Below, piece after piece: positions 57,115 to 64,000 of a stretch of DNA of 64,000 nt. The notes beneath the pieces were generated by a model. The model saw only the letters and a list, made by a program, of their open reading frames with translations. It did not search any database and had not been told where the DNA came from. Every line of letters begins with the position of its first letter. The first letter of the stretch is position 1. This DNA comes from Symsagittifera roscoffensis (lineage: Eukaryota; Xenacoelomorpha; Acoela; Convolutidae). The DNA lies in NCBI RefSeq assembly GCF_963678635.1, contig NC_087066.1:33299301-33363300 (forward strand). The letters run 5' to 3'. Made by a program: the position numbers and the translations under genes.

Positions 57115-57576
57115 TTATTTTGTTTTTTCATTGCTCAATTCAAATTTTGAAATTTCATTCAAAATTTTTTCGATTTGTTCTATTTCTAACTAGTGAAAAG
57201 AGAAATTACCAAAATATACATTTTTGTTGTTTTCTTTCTGGTATTTTGTAATATAAACAACCGAAAGTTTTTTAATTTTAGATAGTCGATTAAAAAATAA
57301 TCTGACAAATCTAGATTTTGCATTTGTATCAATTTCAAAACAGTAATCGAAATGATGTTCCTTATCTTCATTATTTGTTTCATAGACTCTTCCATTCCTT
57401 TGTTTTTTACTGATCCACCACTCAATTTCTGTCCACCACCCTTTTTGTTCTTTGTAGTAGTTCAACCTTAAAATCTGATAAATGTTCATTTCAGACATTG
57501 AAAACGCTTTTGATAGAAACATATTTCTTACTGAATTTAACAAAGAAACTTGAAAAAACTCGAGTTGTTGAACCAT
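57115..57576 (-). CDS. Unrecognised protein, 142 residues if spliced
   Basis: ATG at 57,576 (MVQQLEFFQVSLLNSVRNMF). A 128-codon frame follows, with WWTEIEWWISKKQRNGRVYE in the middle and a basic C-terminal part (RFVRLFFNRLSKIKKLSVVY). The frame stops at TAG (57,190-57,192). Exactly there a 30-nt candidate intron, GTATATTTTG...TTTTCACTAG (57,190-57,219), would remove the stop without changing the frame and add LEIEQIEKILNEISKFELSN plus four residues, a good amphipathic helix. Thirty nucleotides is shorter than most known introns, so an unspliced product is also possible. No domain recognised. A decayed copy of the central part lies at 53,972. Confidence 0.6.
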
Positions 57577-57650
57577 TTTTACTTATTTTGGAAACAACAT
57601 GAAATGTTTTTCCATTATTTAGAGACTGATTAGTTTTAAGTAAATTCTAG

Positions 57651-57691
57651 CCAATCAAAACCTCAAAATAAAGCAATTGAAAACAACCAAT
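57651..57691 (-). promoter_or_regulatory. Two CCAAT boxes upstream of the 57.1-57.6 kb gene
   Basis: CCAATCAAAA at 57,651 and CCAATGAAA at 57,687 lie 75 and 111 bp before the ATG, a usual distance for NF-Y sites. No clear TATA box. Confidence 0.45.
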
Positions 57692-58005
57692 GAAATTCAG
57701 AAATCGAAAAATAATGATAATGTTACAACTAACTATACATTTTGTTTGCAATTTTGTCCAAATAAGACAAATTTTACTTAACTTTTGATAAAAGCAGTTA
57801 TTGAATAATCTTTTCAGTAATTTCCTAAGCAAAATTGGAAAATCTCTTGATAAATGGAAGTGTTTTATGTCAATTTTGATTAAATTTTTTAAATTTGTCT
57901 GGCTTTTCCTCAGATATCCCAGCTCTAATTGTGCACTTCAGTGACAAAAGATAGTTTTGAACCAACAATATTTCAATTAACAAACATACAAAACATCACA
58001 AAGCC

Positions 58006-58795
58006 TTACTGAGGCTTACAATTGTCAACAAACATAAAGTCTCCCATAGTTTGGAACAGTTCTTTGAGTTCGTTCAAAGTATAGTTGACATAGGCAACTT
58101 GTTTCATTGCTTCATTATCTTTTGCAGTGAAGAGTCGAATCTGAATGTGGGGTGGATTGTTCACACTGTACTTCTTGATTGTGACACACACCCTCTTCAT
58201 GTTGTATGTTGCTATTTCATATACTCTATTACAGATCTCCAGCTCCTGATCCAGAGTTGATTCTTTGCCAGATTTGGCTTCATATGTATATACGAGTCCA
58301 AGGTTTTCAGCATCGTGAATAACAGTATTCCGGATTGTCGATAATGCGTCTCCTTCTTTTTCACTTAGATAGACTTGTTGGGAATTTTCAATTTGTCCCG
58401 AATCGTTATTTTTTAATAGTTGAAAGCAGGGCTCAAAATGAAATTTCCCCTTGTAGAATTTTTTGAACCAAACAAATCCTCCAAATTCTTGTTTGATTTT
58501 TTGAGAACACAAAATAATTGGGACTAGTGTCTTTTTTTGAGTACATTTTTGAAGAACAGACTGATCAGATGAAGAAAAATGAGAAAAATGATTTTGAGAC
58601 TAAATGAAAATGGAAGTAAGAAGTATGACTCATCATGATTTCCATATATGGAAGTAATACCAAGTATGGAATATTTTGTTTGAAATTTACATATACCGAA
58701 ATCGCGTAGGCGTTACTTCTCCTATATAAATCCTTAATTTCAGCAAAAACATTCTTCCCAATAGCTGCTGCTATGTGTGATTGTTTTACTTGAAC
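58006..58795 (-). CDS. Unrecognised two-exon gene
   Basis: Exon 2 (58,599-58,006) is a 197-codon open frame beginning directly after an acceptor TTTTCATTTAG and ending GDFMFVDNCKPQ. Exon 1 (to 58,697) ends AYAIS before the donor GTATATG. The 97-nt intron (58,600-58,696) is phase 0 and its last three bases are the in-frame TAG. Peptides such as KTLVPIILCSQKIKQEFGGF, YTYEAKSGKESTLDQELEIC and VAYVNYTLNELKELFQTMGD have good globular composition and even codon use. I do not know the family. The 5' end is unresolved: exon 1 has no ATG and runs into the edge of the 1.2-kb palindrome, which may have removed the original start. Confidence 0.6.
58600..58696 (-). other. Intron of the 58.0-58.8 kb gene
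   Basis: 97 nt, donor TCG|GTATATGTAAAT, acceptor TTTTCATTTAG|TCT. Both flanking frames are open and join in phase 0. Size and ends fit the short introns of small invertebrate genomes. Confidence 0.6.
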
Positions 58796-58833
58796 ATTTG
58801 AAGACAATTGATTATTTTATCACAAAGCTTACA

Positions 58834-59288
58834 TAATCTCTATGCACAGAACCATGACAATCAATAAAGCAATCAATAATCATGAACAAATCAGAATCAT
58901 CTTTTGAGTTTTGAATTTTTCAAATTCTATCCAGAAACGCTGAATCAAGAGTTTGTGTGGAAGCCAGTTTCTGGTTGGAACATAAATAATGTCTCTTGAA
59001 TTTTTTCCAAATTAGTCGTTTCTTTGCTATACTAGGCATCTTTTTGGCTCTTTTCCATCGTAAGTTATGTTGAACTGCTCGTCTAAGCTGATTGAACATT
59101 TCTCCGCATGACGTAACAATACTTGAATAGAATCTGTTTTTGAACAAAGTGTAAAGACAGTCAATTTCTTGATATATGTATACATATTTATCTAATCTCT
59201 GAAAAATTTGGCTAAGAGATATTCCTATTAAAACCAAATGGAACTTAGAATTCTCCAAAGAACATAATGAGTTGTGGGTAGAGAACTA
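58834..59288 (-). pseudogene. Gene-like frame in the left palindrome arm
   Basis: Open from just after a TAG at 59,286 (possible acceptor CACATAG). It reads SLENSKFHLVLIGISLSQIF, then SSIVTSCGEMFNQLRRAVQH, then a very basic KRAKKMPSIAKKRLIWKKFK, to a TGA at 58,920-58,922. Past the TGA the same frame continues DDSDLFMIIDCFIDCHGSVH and ends RDY before a donor GTAAGC (58,832). It therefore looks like an exon of about 150 codons with one nonsense codon. No initiating ATG is apparent and no family is recognised. A joining exon was not found: the next frame on minus (58.79 kb) has a phase that does not fit. Confidence 0.45.
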
Positions 59289-59513
59289 TGTGTCAAGCTC
59301 TTCCCAGTTTTTATTCAGATTATTGTAAATAATCGCTATTTATTTCCGTGTCCAGTGATTTTTTACGAAAAATACATAGTAACACGTGGGTAGAGACACA
59401 ATAATCATGTGTTACTATGTATTTTTCGTAAAAATCACTGGAAACGGAAATAAATAGCGATTATTTACAATAATCTGAATAAAAGCTGGGAAGAGCTTGA
59501 CACATAGTTCTCT

Positions 59514-59967
59514 ACCCATAACTCATTATGTTCTTTGGAGAATTCTAAGTTCCATTTGGTTGTAATAGGAATATCTCTTAGCCAAATTTTTCAGAGAATA
59601 GATAAATATGTATACGTATATCAAGAATTGACTGTCTTTACACTTTGTTCAAAAACAGATTCTATTCAAGTATTGTTACGTCATGCGGAGAAATGTTCAA
59701 TCAGCTTAGACGAGCAGTTCAACATAATTTACGATGGAAAAATGGAAAAGAGCCAAAAAGATGCCTAGTATAGCAAAGAAACGACTAATTCGGAAAAAAT
59801 TCAAGAGACATTATTTATGTTCCAACCAGAAACTGGCTTCCACACAAACTCTTGATTCAGCGTTTCTGGATAGAATTTGAAAAATTCATAACTCAAAATA
59901 TGATTCTGATTTGTTCATGATTATTGATTGCTTTATTGATTGTCATGATTCTGTGCATAGAGATTAT
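59514..59967 (+). pseudogene. Gene-like frame in the right palindrome arm (frameshifted)
   Basis: Inverted copy of the left-arm frame. It reads the same to DKYVYVYQE, then loses one base (AAGAATTGACTG where the left arm has AAGAAATTGACTG) and goes out of frame after about 59,625. The TGA of the left arm is also present (59,878-59,880), and the donor is stronger (GATTAT|GTAAGTTTTG at 59,968). The left arm is the better preserved copy. Confidence 0.6.
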
Positions 59968-60005
59968 GTAAGTTTTGTGATAAAATAATCAATTGTCTTC
60001 AAATT

Positions 60006-60329
60006 TGCTCTTAAAAGTTTACAAAGATAAACCTTTAAAAAACAAAGCTTTGGTTCAGGAACAATTTATACAATTGATCGAAAAAAAACAATTTACAATT
60101 CAATGGGAAACTTGAAAAAATGTGTAAAAAATCAAAAAAATGAGTTAATTTTCGAGTTCCTTGACACTTTCTTCTTCATGTGCCACACCATGTTTTCTTC
60201 TAAACAGAGCTATGTTATCCAGTTCAACCAACAATTTTTATGTCTTGTATCTTCTATCACGAATTGTTTCAATTTTTTGCCAGTCATATAGGTAGAAGAT
60301 GTCAAACTCAACCATTTTTTCAAAAATAG
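60006..60329. other. Spacer between palindrome and next gene
   Basis: AT-rich. An ATG-led 62-codon plus frame (60,103-60,291, MGNLKKCVKNQKNELIFEFL) is the only candidate and has no supporting feature. Confidence 0.3.
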
Positions 60330-60683
60330 TCATTTGTAGTCAATGTTCACTTGTAAGCAAATGAAAACTACTCCGTATCCCAGATCCACAACTTCATCAA
60401 AATATTTTTCTTTTGAATCATATGAAAACCCATACGTTTTTCTCGAAGGTGACTTAGACATAACCAATTCTTTTCTAAAATCTCTAACTCTTCTAGTCTC
60501 GAGCTCTCTCCATTCCGAAAGATCTATGATAATTTGCTCACTAGCTTGGTAGATTTTATTAAATTTGAGAATCTTGACAGTTTCGGTGCCAATTTCAAAC
60601 TGGATGCAGTTACTCATCCGTTCTATTATGATTGGTTTCAAGATTTGAGATAGATTTCCGTTTCTTCTAACAATTCTTCTCAT
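60330..60683 (-). CDS. Unrecognised 117-residue protein
   Basis: ATG at 60,683 (MRRIVRRNGNLSQILKPIII), preferred because the open frame further up is AT-rich and starts without Met. Later segments are FEIGTETVKILKFNKIYQAS, IIIDLSEWRELETRRVRDFR and YFDEVVDLGYGVVFICLQVN. The alternating beta-like segments and charged helix suggest a compact globular domain. No family is recognised. A CCTGCAG acceptor-like site lies 25 nt upstream, so it could also be a last exon. Confidence 0.5.
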   Translation of the reverse strand: MRRIVRRNGNLSQILKPIIIERMSNCIQFEIGTETVKILKFNKIYQASEQIIIDLSEWRELETRRVRDFRKELVMSKSPSRKTYGFSYDSKEKYFDEVVDLGYGVVFICLQVNIDYK

Positions 60684-60977
60684 GTTGGTAAAATGAACTG
60701 AACTGCAGGAGATTTTCAATTGAAATAAAATATATAGTTTTTCAGCTGTAAATTGTGCTGAATTTCTCAAAAAAAAACTTTCTCATAAAAAAACTGAAAA
60801 CTGAATTTTTTGTTGACTAAGATTTTTCAAAAGGGAAGAATTTCATTGAAAACTATTCCTATTATTCACAATCTTGGTTGCGTATCTTTATTGATATTTA
60901 AAAAACTAGCAAAATAACTAATATCCACAAGTTTTTTTCAACAACCTCATCACCTTAGAGTTAGTTCTGGTATTCTG

Positions 60978-60982
60978 ATTGG
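60978..60982 (-). promoter_or_regulatory. CCAAT box (inverted) upstream of the 60.3-60.7 kb gene
   Basis: TCTGATTGGTTAAAT on plus, that is AACCAATCAGA on minus, is the same extended box as in the arrays at 56.7 and 63.2 kb. It lies about 295 bp before the ATG. Confidence 0.4.
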
Positions 60983-60999
60983 TTAAATTTTAGTGATTG

Positions 61000-61735
61000 T
61001 TTCTAGAATTTAGAAGATTGTGCAAAATCTATTTGTTAATGTGTAATGACTTTTTAAAAAATTCAAGGATTTAACCTGAATTAGAAGATTCTAAAATGTT
61101 ATGAATAAAGACGTCAATTTCTCTGTTGGAAATAATCCACAACTTTTACTGTTCTATAAAAGTTAAAGTGTAATGACGTCATTTTTTCAGGTGGAATTAC
61201 TTTTTTATTACCTAAATAATTTAAAACACGCCTTCTTAGCTCTGTAGAGGAATCATGTCAGACCCTCTGAGTGGCTTTTTCAAATAATTTTTCTTATGAT
61301 AATTGAACATTTGTTACAAGAATCTTGTCAAAAAAAATTTTTTTTTCCAGCTTGAACAGTTTTTAACATATAAATATAAAGAAAAAATTATTTTTACGTG
61401 TACCAAAAATTCTCTCAAGAGTTTTTGCAGAATGCAAAAAAAATATAAGAATTTTTTTTGGTAAAATGCACGTTTTTTCTTGGTTTTTTCAAAAATTATG
61501 TAAAATTTTAATTTTATTTTTGAGTGATGCGGCAAAAAACGCATGTTGACTTATTGCTTAGAAAACTTCTATATTGATGACTTTTTTCGCTATTCCCTAT
61601 GTTAATATCTTGGTTTTCAATTGTTTCTGATGAACAGACATGCAAAAATTAGTTTTCTGATGGATTATATTTTGAATAAAAATTTCATAAAGATTAGTAA
61701 TTAACTGTGCAAGAAAAATTGTAATTATTTATTTC
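61000..61735. other. AT-rich intergenic stretch with a TGACGTCA site
   Basis: No gene supported. TCTATAAAAG (61,153) followed by a perfect CRE-type TGACGTCA at 61,174-61,181 and a second GACGTCA near 61,111 might be a promoter, but neither neighbour is in the right place for it. The rest is poly-T and poly-A rich. Confidence 0.35.
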
Positions 61736-61739
61736 GGCA

Positions 61740-62240
61740 AGATGGCAAAAATGTTTCAAAGCGTATGCGAATTTTGTTTCAATTTTTTGGACAAAATGCG
61801 GAAAGTGCTTTAGTTTTTTTGACAAAATGCAAAGTGTTTCAATTTTTTTTGACAAGACGCGAAAAGTGTTTCAATTTTTTTGACAAGATGCGAAAAGTGT
61901 TTCATTTTTTTGACAAAATGCGAAAAATGTTTCACTTTTTTCCTACAAATGCGAAAAAGGTTTCATTGTTTTTGACAAAATGCGAAAAGTGTTTCACTTT
62001 TTTTGACAAGATACGGAAAGTGTTTCAATTTTTTCGACAAAATGCTTAAAGTGTTTTACTTGTTTCCTACAAAATGGGAAACGTGTTTCATTGTTTTTGA
62101 CAAAATGCGAAAAGTGTTTCAATATTTTTGACAATATGCGAAAAGTGTTTCACTTTTTTTGACAAAATGCGAAAAAATTTTCTATTTTTCCATAAAGTGC
62201 GAAAATGGTTGAGTTTTTTTGTCACGATGCAAAAACTATC
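61740..62240 (+). repeat. 30-31-bp minisatellite encoding a decapeptide-like repeat
   Basis: About 16 units of GACAAAATGCGAAAAGTGTT plus TCA(T/A)TTTTTT. Because many units are exactly 30 bp, the plus frame 61,765-62,049 stays open and repeats FFDKMRKVFH. Units of 31 bp break the frame later, and no start region, splice site or conserved flank supports a gene. Confidence 0.85.
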
Positions 62241-62470
62241 AGGTATTTTTCACTTGTGTATTATTTTTTATAGTGTTTTTCCGAATATGTGTGCAAAATT
62301 GTTCGAGTTTCTTAACAAATGTGCAAGTTCGGAACACTAAATTAAGTTCTTATTGTTTTTCAATCAACCCTGAACCTCTCATTTTTTCTCATAATTAAAA
62401 TGAAATTGAAGAAATTAATTAATTACAAAGAACAAAAACAACACCAAACAACAATTATTTACAAAGACAT

Positions 62471-62959
62471 TTAATCAAAAAGCTGTCGAGCAGCAGAAGA
62501 GTTCTGGAGGTTCTCTATAGAATGCAGAGCTGGACGAGGTTCCATTGCTGATGGTTGTTGTGGAGCTGGAGGCGACATTGTTTCTGAGAAACCCTCATCT
62601 TCATCTATTGTGATGGGGTTTTAGGCTGATCCCACTTCCTCCCACGGAAAGAGGAAGTCGTCGACTGTTTGAGCTACAAATCTTGAGTCAGGAATCTCGG
62701 GGTAGTTCATTCCCACATGATCAGAAACTTCCTCCATCATTTGCATTTCTTCAAGTTGGTTCTCTGTGATGGGAACTTGCATCATATGATGTTCGTTGAA
62801 ATCCCTTCGCATCACTTCCACCGTGTGCCAGATTTGGATTGAGATGTCCATTCGTGCCAGAAAAACTTCAGAAACTGTTTCTCGCACTTGGATTTGTACT
62901 AAATCAGGCGAAAATTCTACAGAGTATATGAGGTTGCTGTTTTGCACTGAGAAAAACAT
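62471..62959 (-). CDS. Unrecognised 112-residue protein with a possible 49-codon extension
   Basis: ATG at 62,959 (MFFSVQNSNLIYSVEFSPDL). The frame continues VQIQVRETVSEVFLARMDIS and a Met/Glu-rich acidic part (ENQLEEMQMMEEVSDHVGMN) to TAA at 62,621-62,623. The same frame then reads on, NPITIDEDEGFSETMSPPAP and LHSIENLQNSSAARQLFD, to a second stop at 62,471-62,473. The extension has clear protein character, so the TAA is either a recent nonsense mutation, a site of readthrough or part of an intron I could not define. No family recognised. The acidic, Pro-rich tail could be a transcription-factor or adaptor type region, but that is only an impression. Confidence 0.55.
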
Positions 62960-63000
62960 TTTGAGCAATAAATTGAGTAAAAGTGTAAAAACAAGAAAGA

Positions 63001-63104
63001 GCTGAGAGAGGGGGTAGCTGACGGAAGATAAGTTGAAATTAAGATATTTAGAGCTGATAGAGGAGGTAGTTGACGGTAGTTAAGTTGAAAACAAAATGAT
63101 TTTT
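63001..63104. repeat. Two tandem 52-bp units
   Basis: AGCTGAGAGAGGGGGTAGCT (from 63,000) and AGCTGATAGAGGAGGTAGTT (63,052) start two imperfect 52-bp copies, each including GTTGAAA. They lie just upstream of the 62.9-kb gene start and may be part of its leader or promoter. Confidence 0.7.
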
Positions 63105-63148
63105 AGTTAGGAGTTAGGGGTACCTTCAACTCGAATGTGTGGGTTTAA

Positions 63149-63335
63149 CCAATCAAAATTGATTTTCCTTATTTGGATTGTAGTCGTGTCCAATCAGATT
63201 TCGGCTTCCTTCCTTTTATGGAATTTTTGAATAAAAGTCGTGTCCAATCTGAAGCAAAGTTCCATTTTGGGCATTGTCGTTTCCAATCACAAGAATATTC
63301 ATTTTTGATCTAGTTGTCGTATGCAATCAGAGGAA
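63149..63335 (-). promoter_or_regulatory. CCAAT-box array upstream of the 62.5-63.0 kb gene
   Basis: CCAAT at 63,149, 63,190, 63,244 and 63,283, and a GCAAT variant near 63,323. The last four are in a recurring GTCGTGTCCAATCAGA-type unit (63,184, 63,238, 63,277, 63,316) with spacings of 54, 39 and 39 bp. Spacings of 39 and 54 bp also occur in the array at 56.7 kb, although the rest of the unit differs. Confidence 0.5.
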
Positions 63336-63498
63336 CTTATTAAGAACTTGAATCTTCCAAATAAGTAAAAATATACACAGAAGCAATTGCAGCAATAAAT
63401 GACCAAAAGTTGTTTGCCTTAAAAATAGGAAATTTTGCTGATACAAGTAACAAAAGAATAGCAAACAAGCAGCTTCTCTACAAATTTTTTGATCAAGA

Positions 63499-64000
63499 TC
63501 ATTGAAATTTTTGTATGTAATCAATGAGAAATTGCTGATTTTCAAGTAGATAGTCAAGTTCTTTAATTTTTATGTAAATTTTGGAGGATAACTCAAAGTT
63601 TATGACTTTTTCAAAGCAAAAATTTGGAAGTCTGATTCCAAACCTAATCAAGCAGGAATTTGAACATTGAAAATCCTTAAAGAAAAGAAGGAATAGAGAA
63701 TTTTGCTGGGGAGTTTTTACAAATTTGGGTATTGGGTAGGGGATAAAAAGAGATTTTGATATATTATCGTACGACTTTTTGATTAATTTCAAATTCTCGA
63801 GAATAAACAAAACTTCTTTCCTGGTGAGGTGTAATTCAGCCGTAAGTTTGAAGCTTTGATACGCATTATGTGGATCAAAAGTTAACCCTTTGATTGAGTA
63901 AGTTTCTCTGAAGAGACCTTTACTTAGTCGGAGAATTCTATTTTGGACAACATAAACGTCCAAAAAATTTTGCAAAAAGTAAGATTCAACATCTATTTTA
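63499..64000 (-). CDS. Unrecognised protein, 5' end outside the window
   Basis: Open on minus from the window edge (…KIDVESYFLQNFLDVYVV) to a TAA at 63,499, at least 166 codons. Leu-, Phe- and Lys-rich with predicted helices: KLTAELHLTRKEVLFILENL, FCFEKVINFELSSKIYIKIK and ELDYLLENQQFLIDYIQKFQ at the end. The longest frame in the track begins with TTG only because no ATG is present in the window, so the start is further upstream. No motif recognised. It shares strand and base composition with the other genes of the cluster. Confidence 0.5.
   Translation of the reverse strand, partial: KIDVESYFLQNFLDVYVVQNRILRLSKGLFRETYSIKGLTFDPHNAYQSFKLTAELHLTRKEVLFILENLKLIKKSYDNISKSLFIPYPIPKFVKTPQQNSLFLLFFKDFQCSNSCLIRFGIRLPNFCFEKVINFELSSKIYIKIKELDYLLENQQFLIDYIQKFQ

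Larger units (their letters stand above)
58796..60005. repeat. 1.2-kb near-perfect palindrome
   Basis: Left arm 58,796 to about 59,388 and right arm about 59,406-60,005, with a spacer of about 18 nt (GGTAGAGACACAATAATC). The arms differ only by scattered substitutions and one or two single-base indels. Both arms end at ATTTGAAGAC / GTCTTCAAAT, and beyond that the flanks are unrelated. The arms carry one gene-like frame each, on opposite strands. No target duplication was recognised, so it may be either an inverted gene duplication or a fold-back element. Confidence 0.9.

Noticed and set aside
63327-63557. 76-codon minus-strand frame overlapping the edge gene's end
   Set aside because: It lies in a different frame, overlaps the better-supported frame 63,499-64,000, and is mostly Leu/Phe-rich low complexity.

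Overview
The window is AT-rich eukaryotic DNA, most likely from an invertebrate animal. Short introns with GT..TTTTCATTTAG-type ends, many small hairpin transposons and several degraded retroelement families would fit a nematode, but I saw nothing that proves it (no rRNA, tRNA or telomere repeat). About 56 kb is a retroelement graveyard. The last 8 kb holds a run of small, mostly unrecognised genes, all on the minus strand.

Region 1 (1-26.8 kb, plus strand) is an array built from pieces of one degenerate LTR retroelement: five integrase copies (I), three upstream pol pieces (P) and at least a dozen tandem downstream pieces (E), then an envelope-like remnant. A 5.18-kb block (2,671-7,848) is repeated head-to-tail almost without change at 7,849-13,029. 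All five integrase copies lack the catalytic glutamate at the same codon, so the array probably grew by DNA duplication of an already dead element.

Region 2 (27-50 kb). Two copies of one unidentified multi-part gene or element face each other as a very long, diverged inverted repeat (about 27.7-30.85 kb on plus, 47.6-44.06 kb on minus). Between them lie a 22-bp minisatellite, three hairpin transposons nested inside one another (31.9-33.6 kb), an SGNH-hydrolase-like fragment, a 5'-truncated Ty3/gypsy element on minus (34.3-39.85 kb) whose LTR and polypurine tract are tandemly duplicated, a non-LTR retrotransposon 3' end, and C-rich, CA and GC-rich simple arrays.

Region 3 (47.6-53.8 kb) holds three more partial copies of the 3' part of the region-2 gene, including its conserved splice donor, interleaved with a C-rich minisatellite and a second non-LTR element with a broken RNase H domain.

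Region 4 (53.8-64 kb) has low repeat content and at least six co-directional minus-strand genes or gene-like frames: a C2H2 zinc-finger protein, a 128+ residue protein with a possible 30-nt intron, a spliced gene at 58.0-58.8 kb, a frame carried in a 1.2-kb near-perfect palindrome, a 117-residue protein, a 112-residue protein with an in-frame stop before a plausible 49-codon extension, and a partial gene at the window edge. Several have CCAAT boxes upstream, twice as degenerate tandem arrays. None except the zinc finger could be assigned a function. This cluster is the best candidate for something undescribed.
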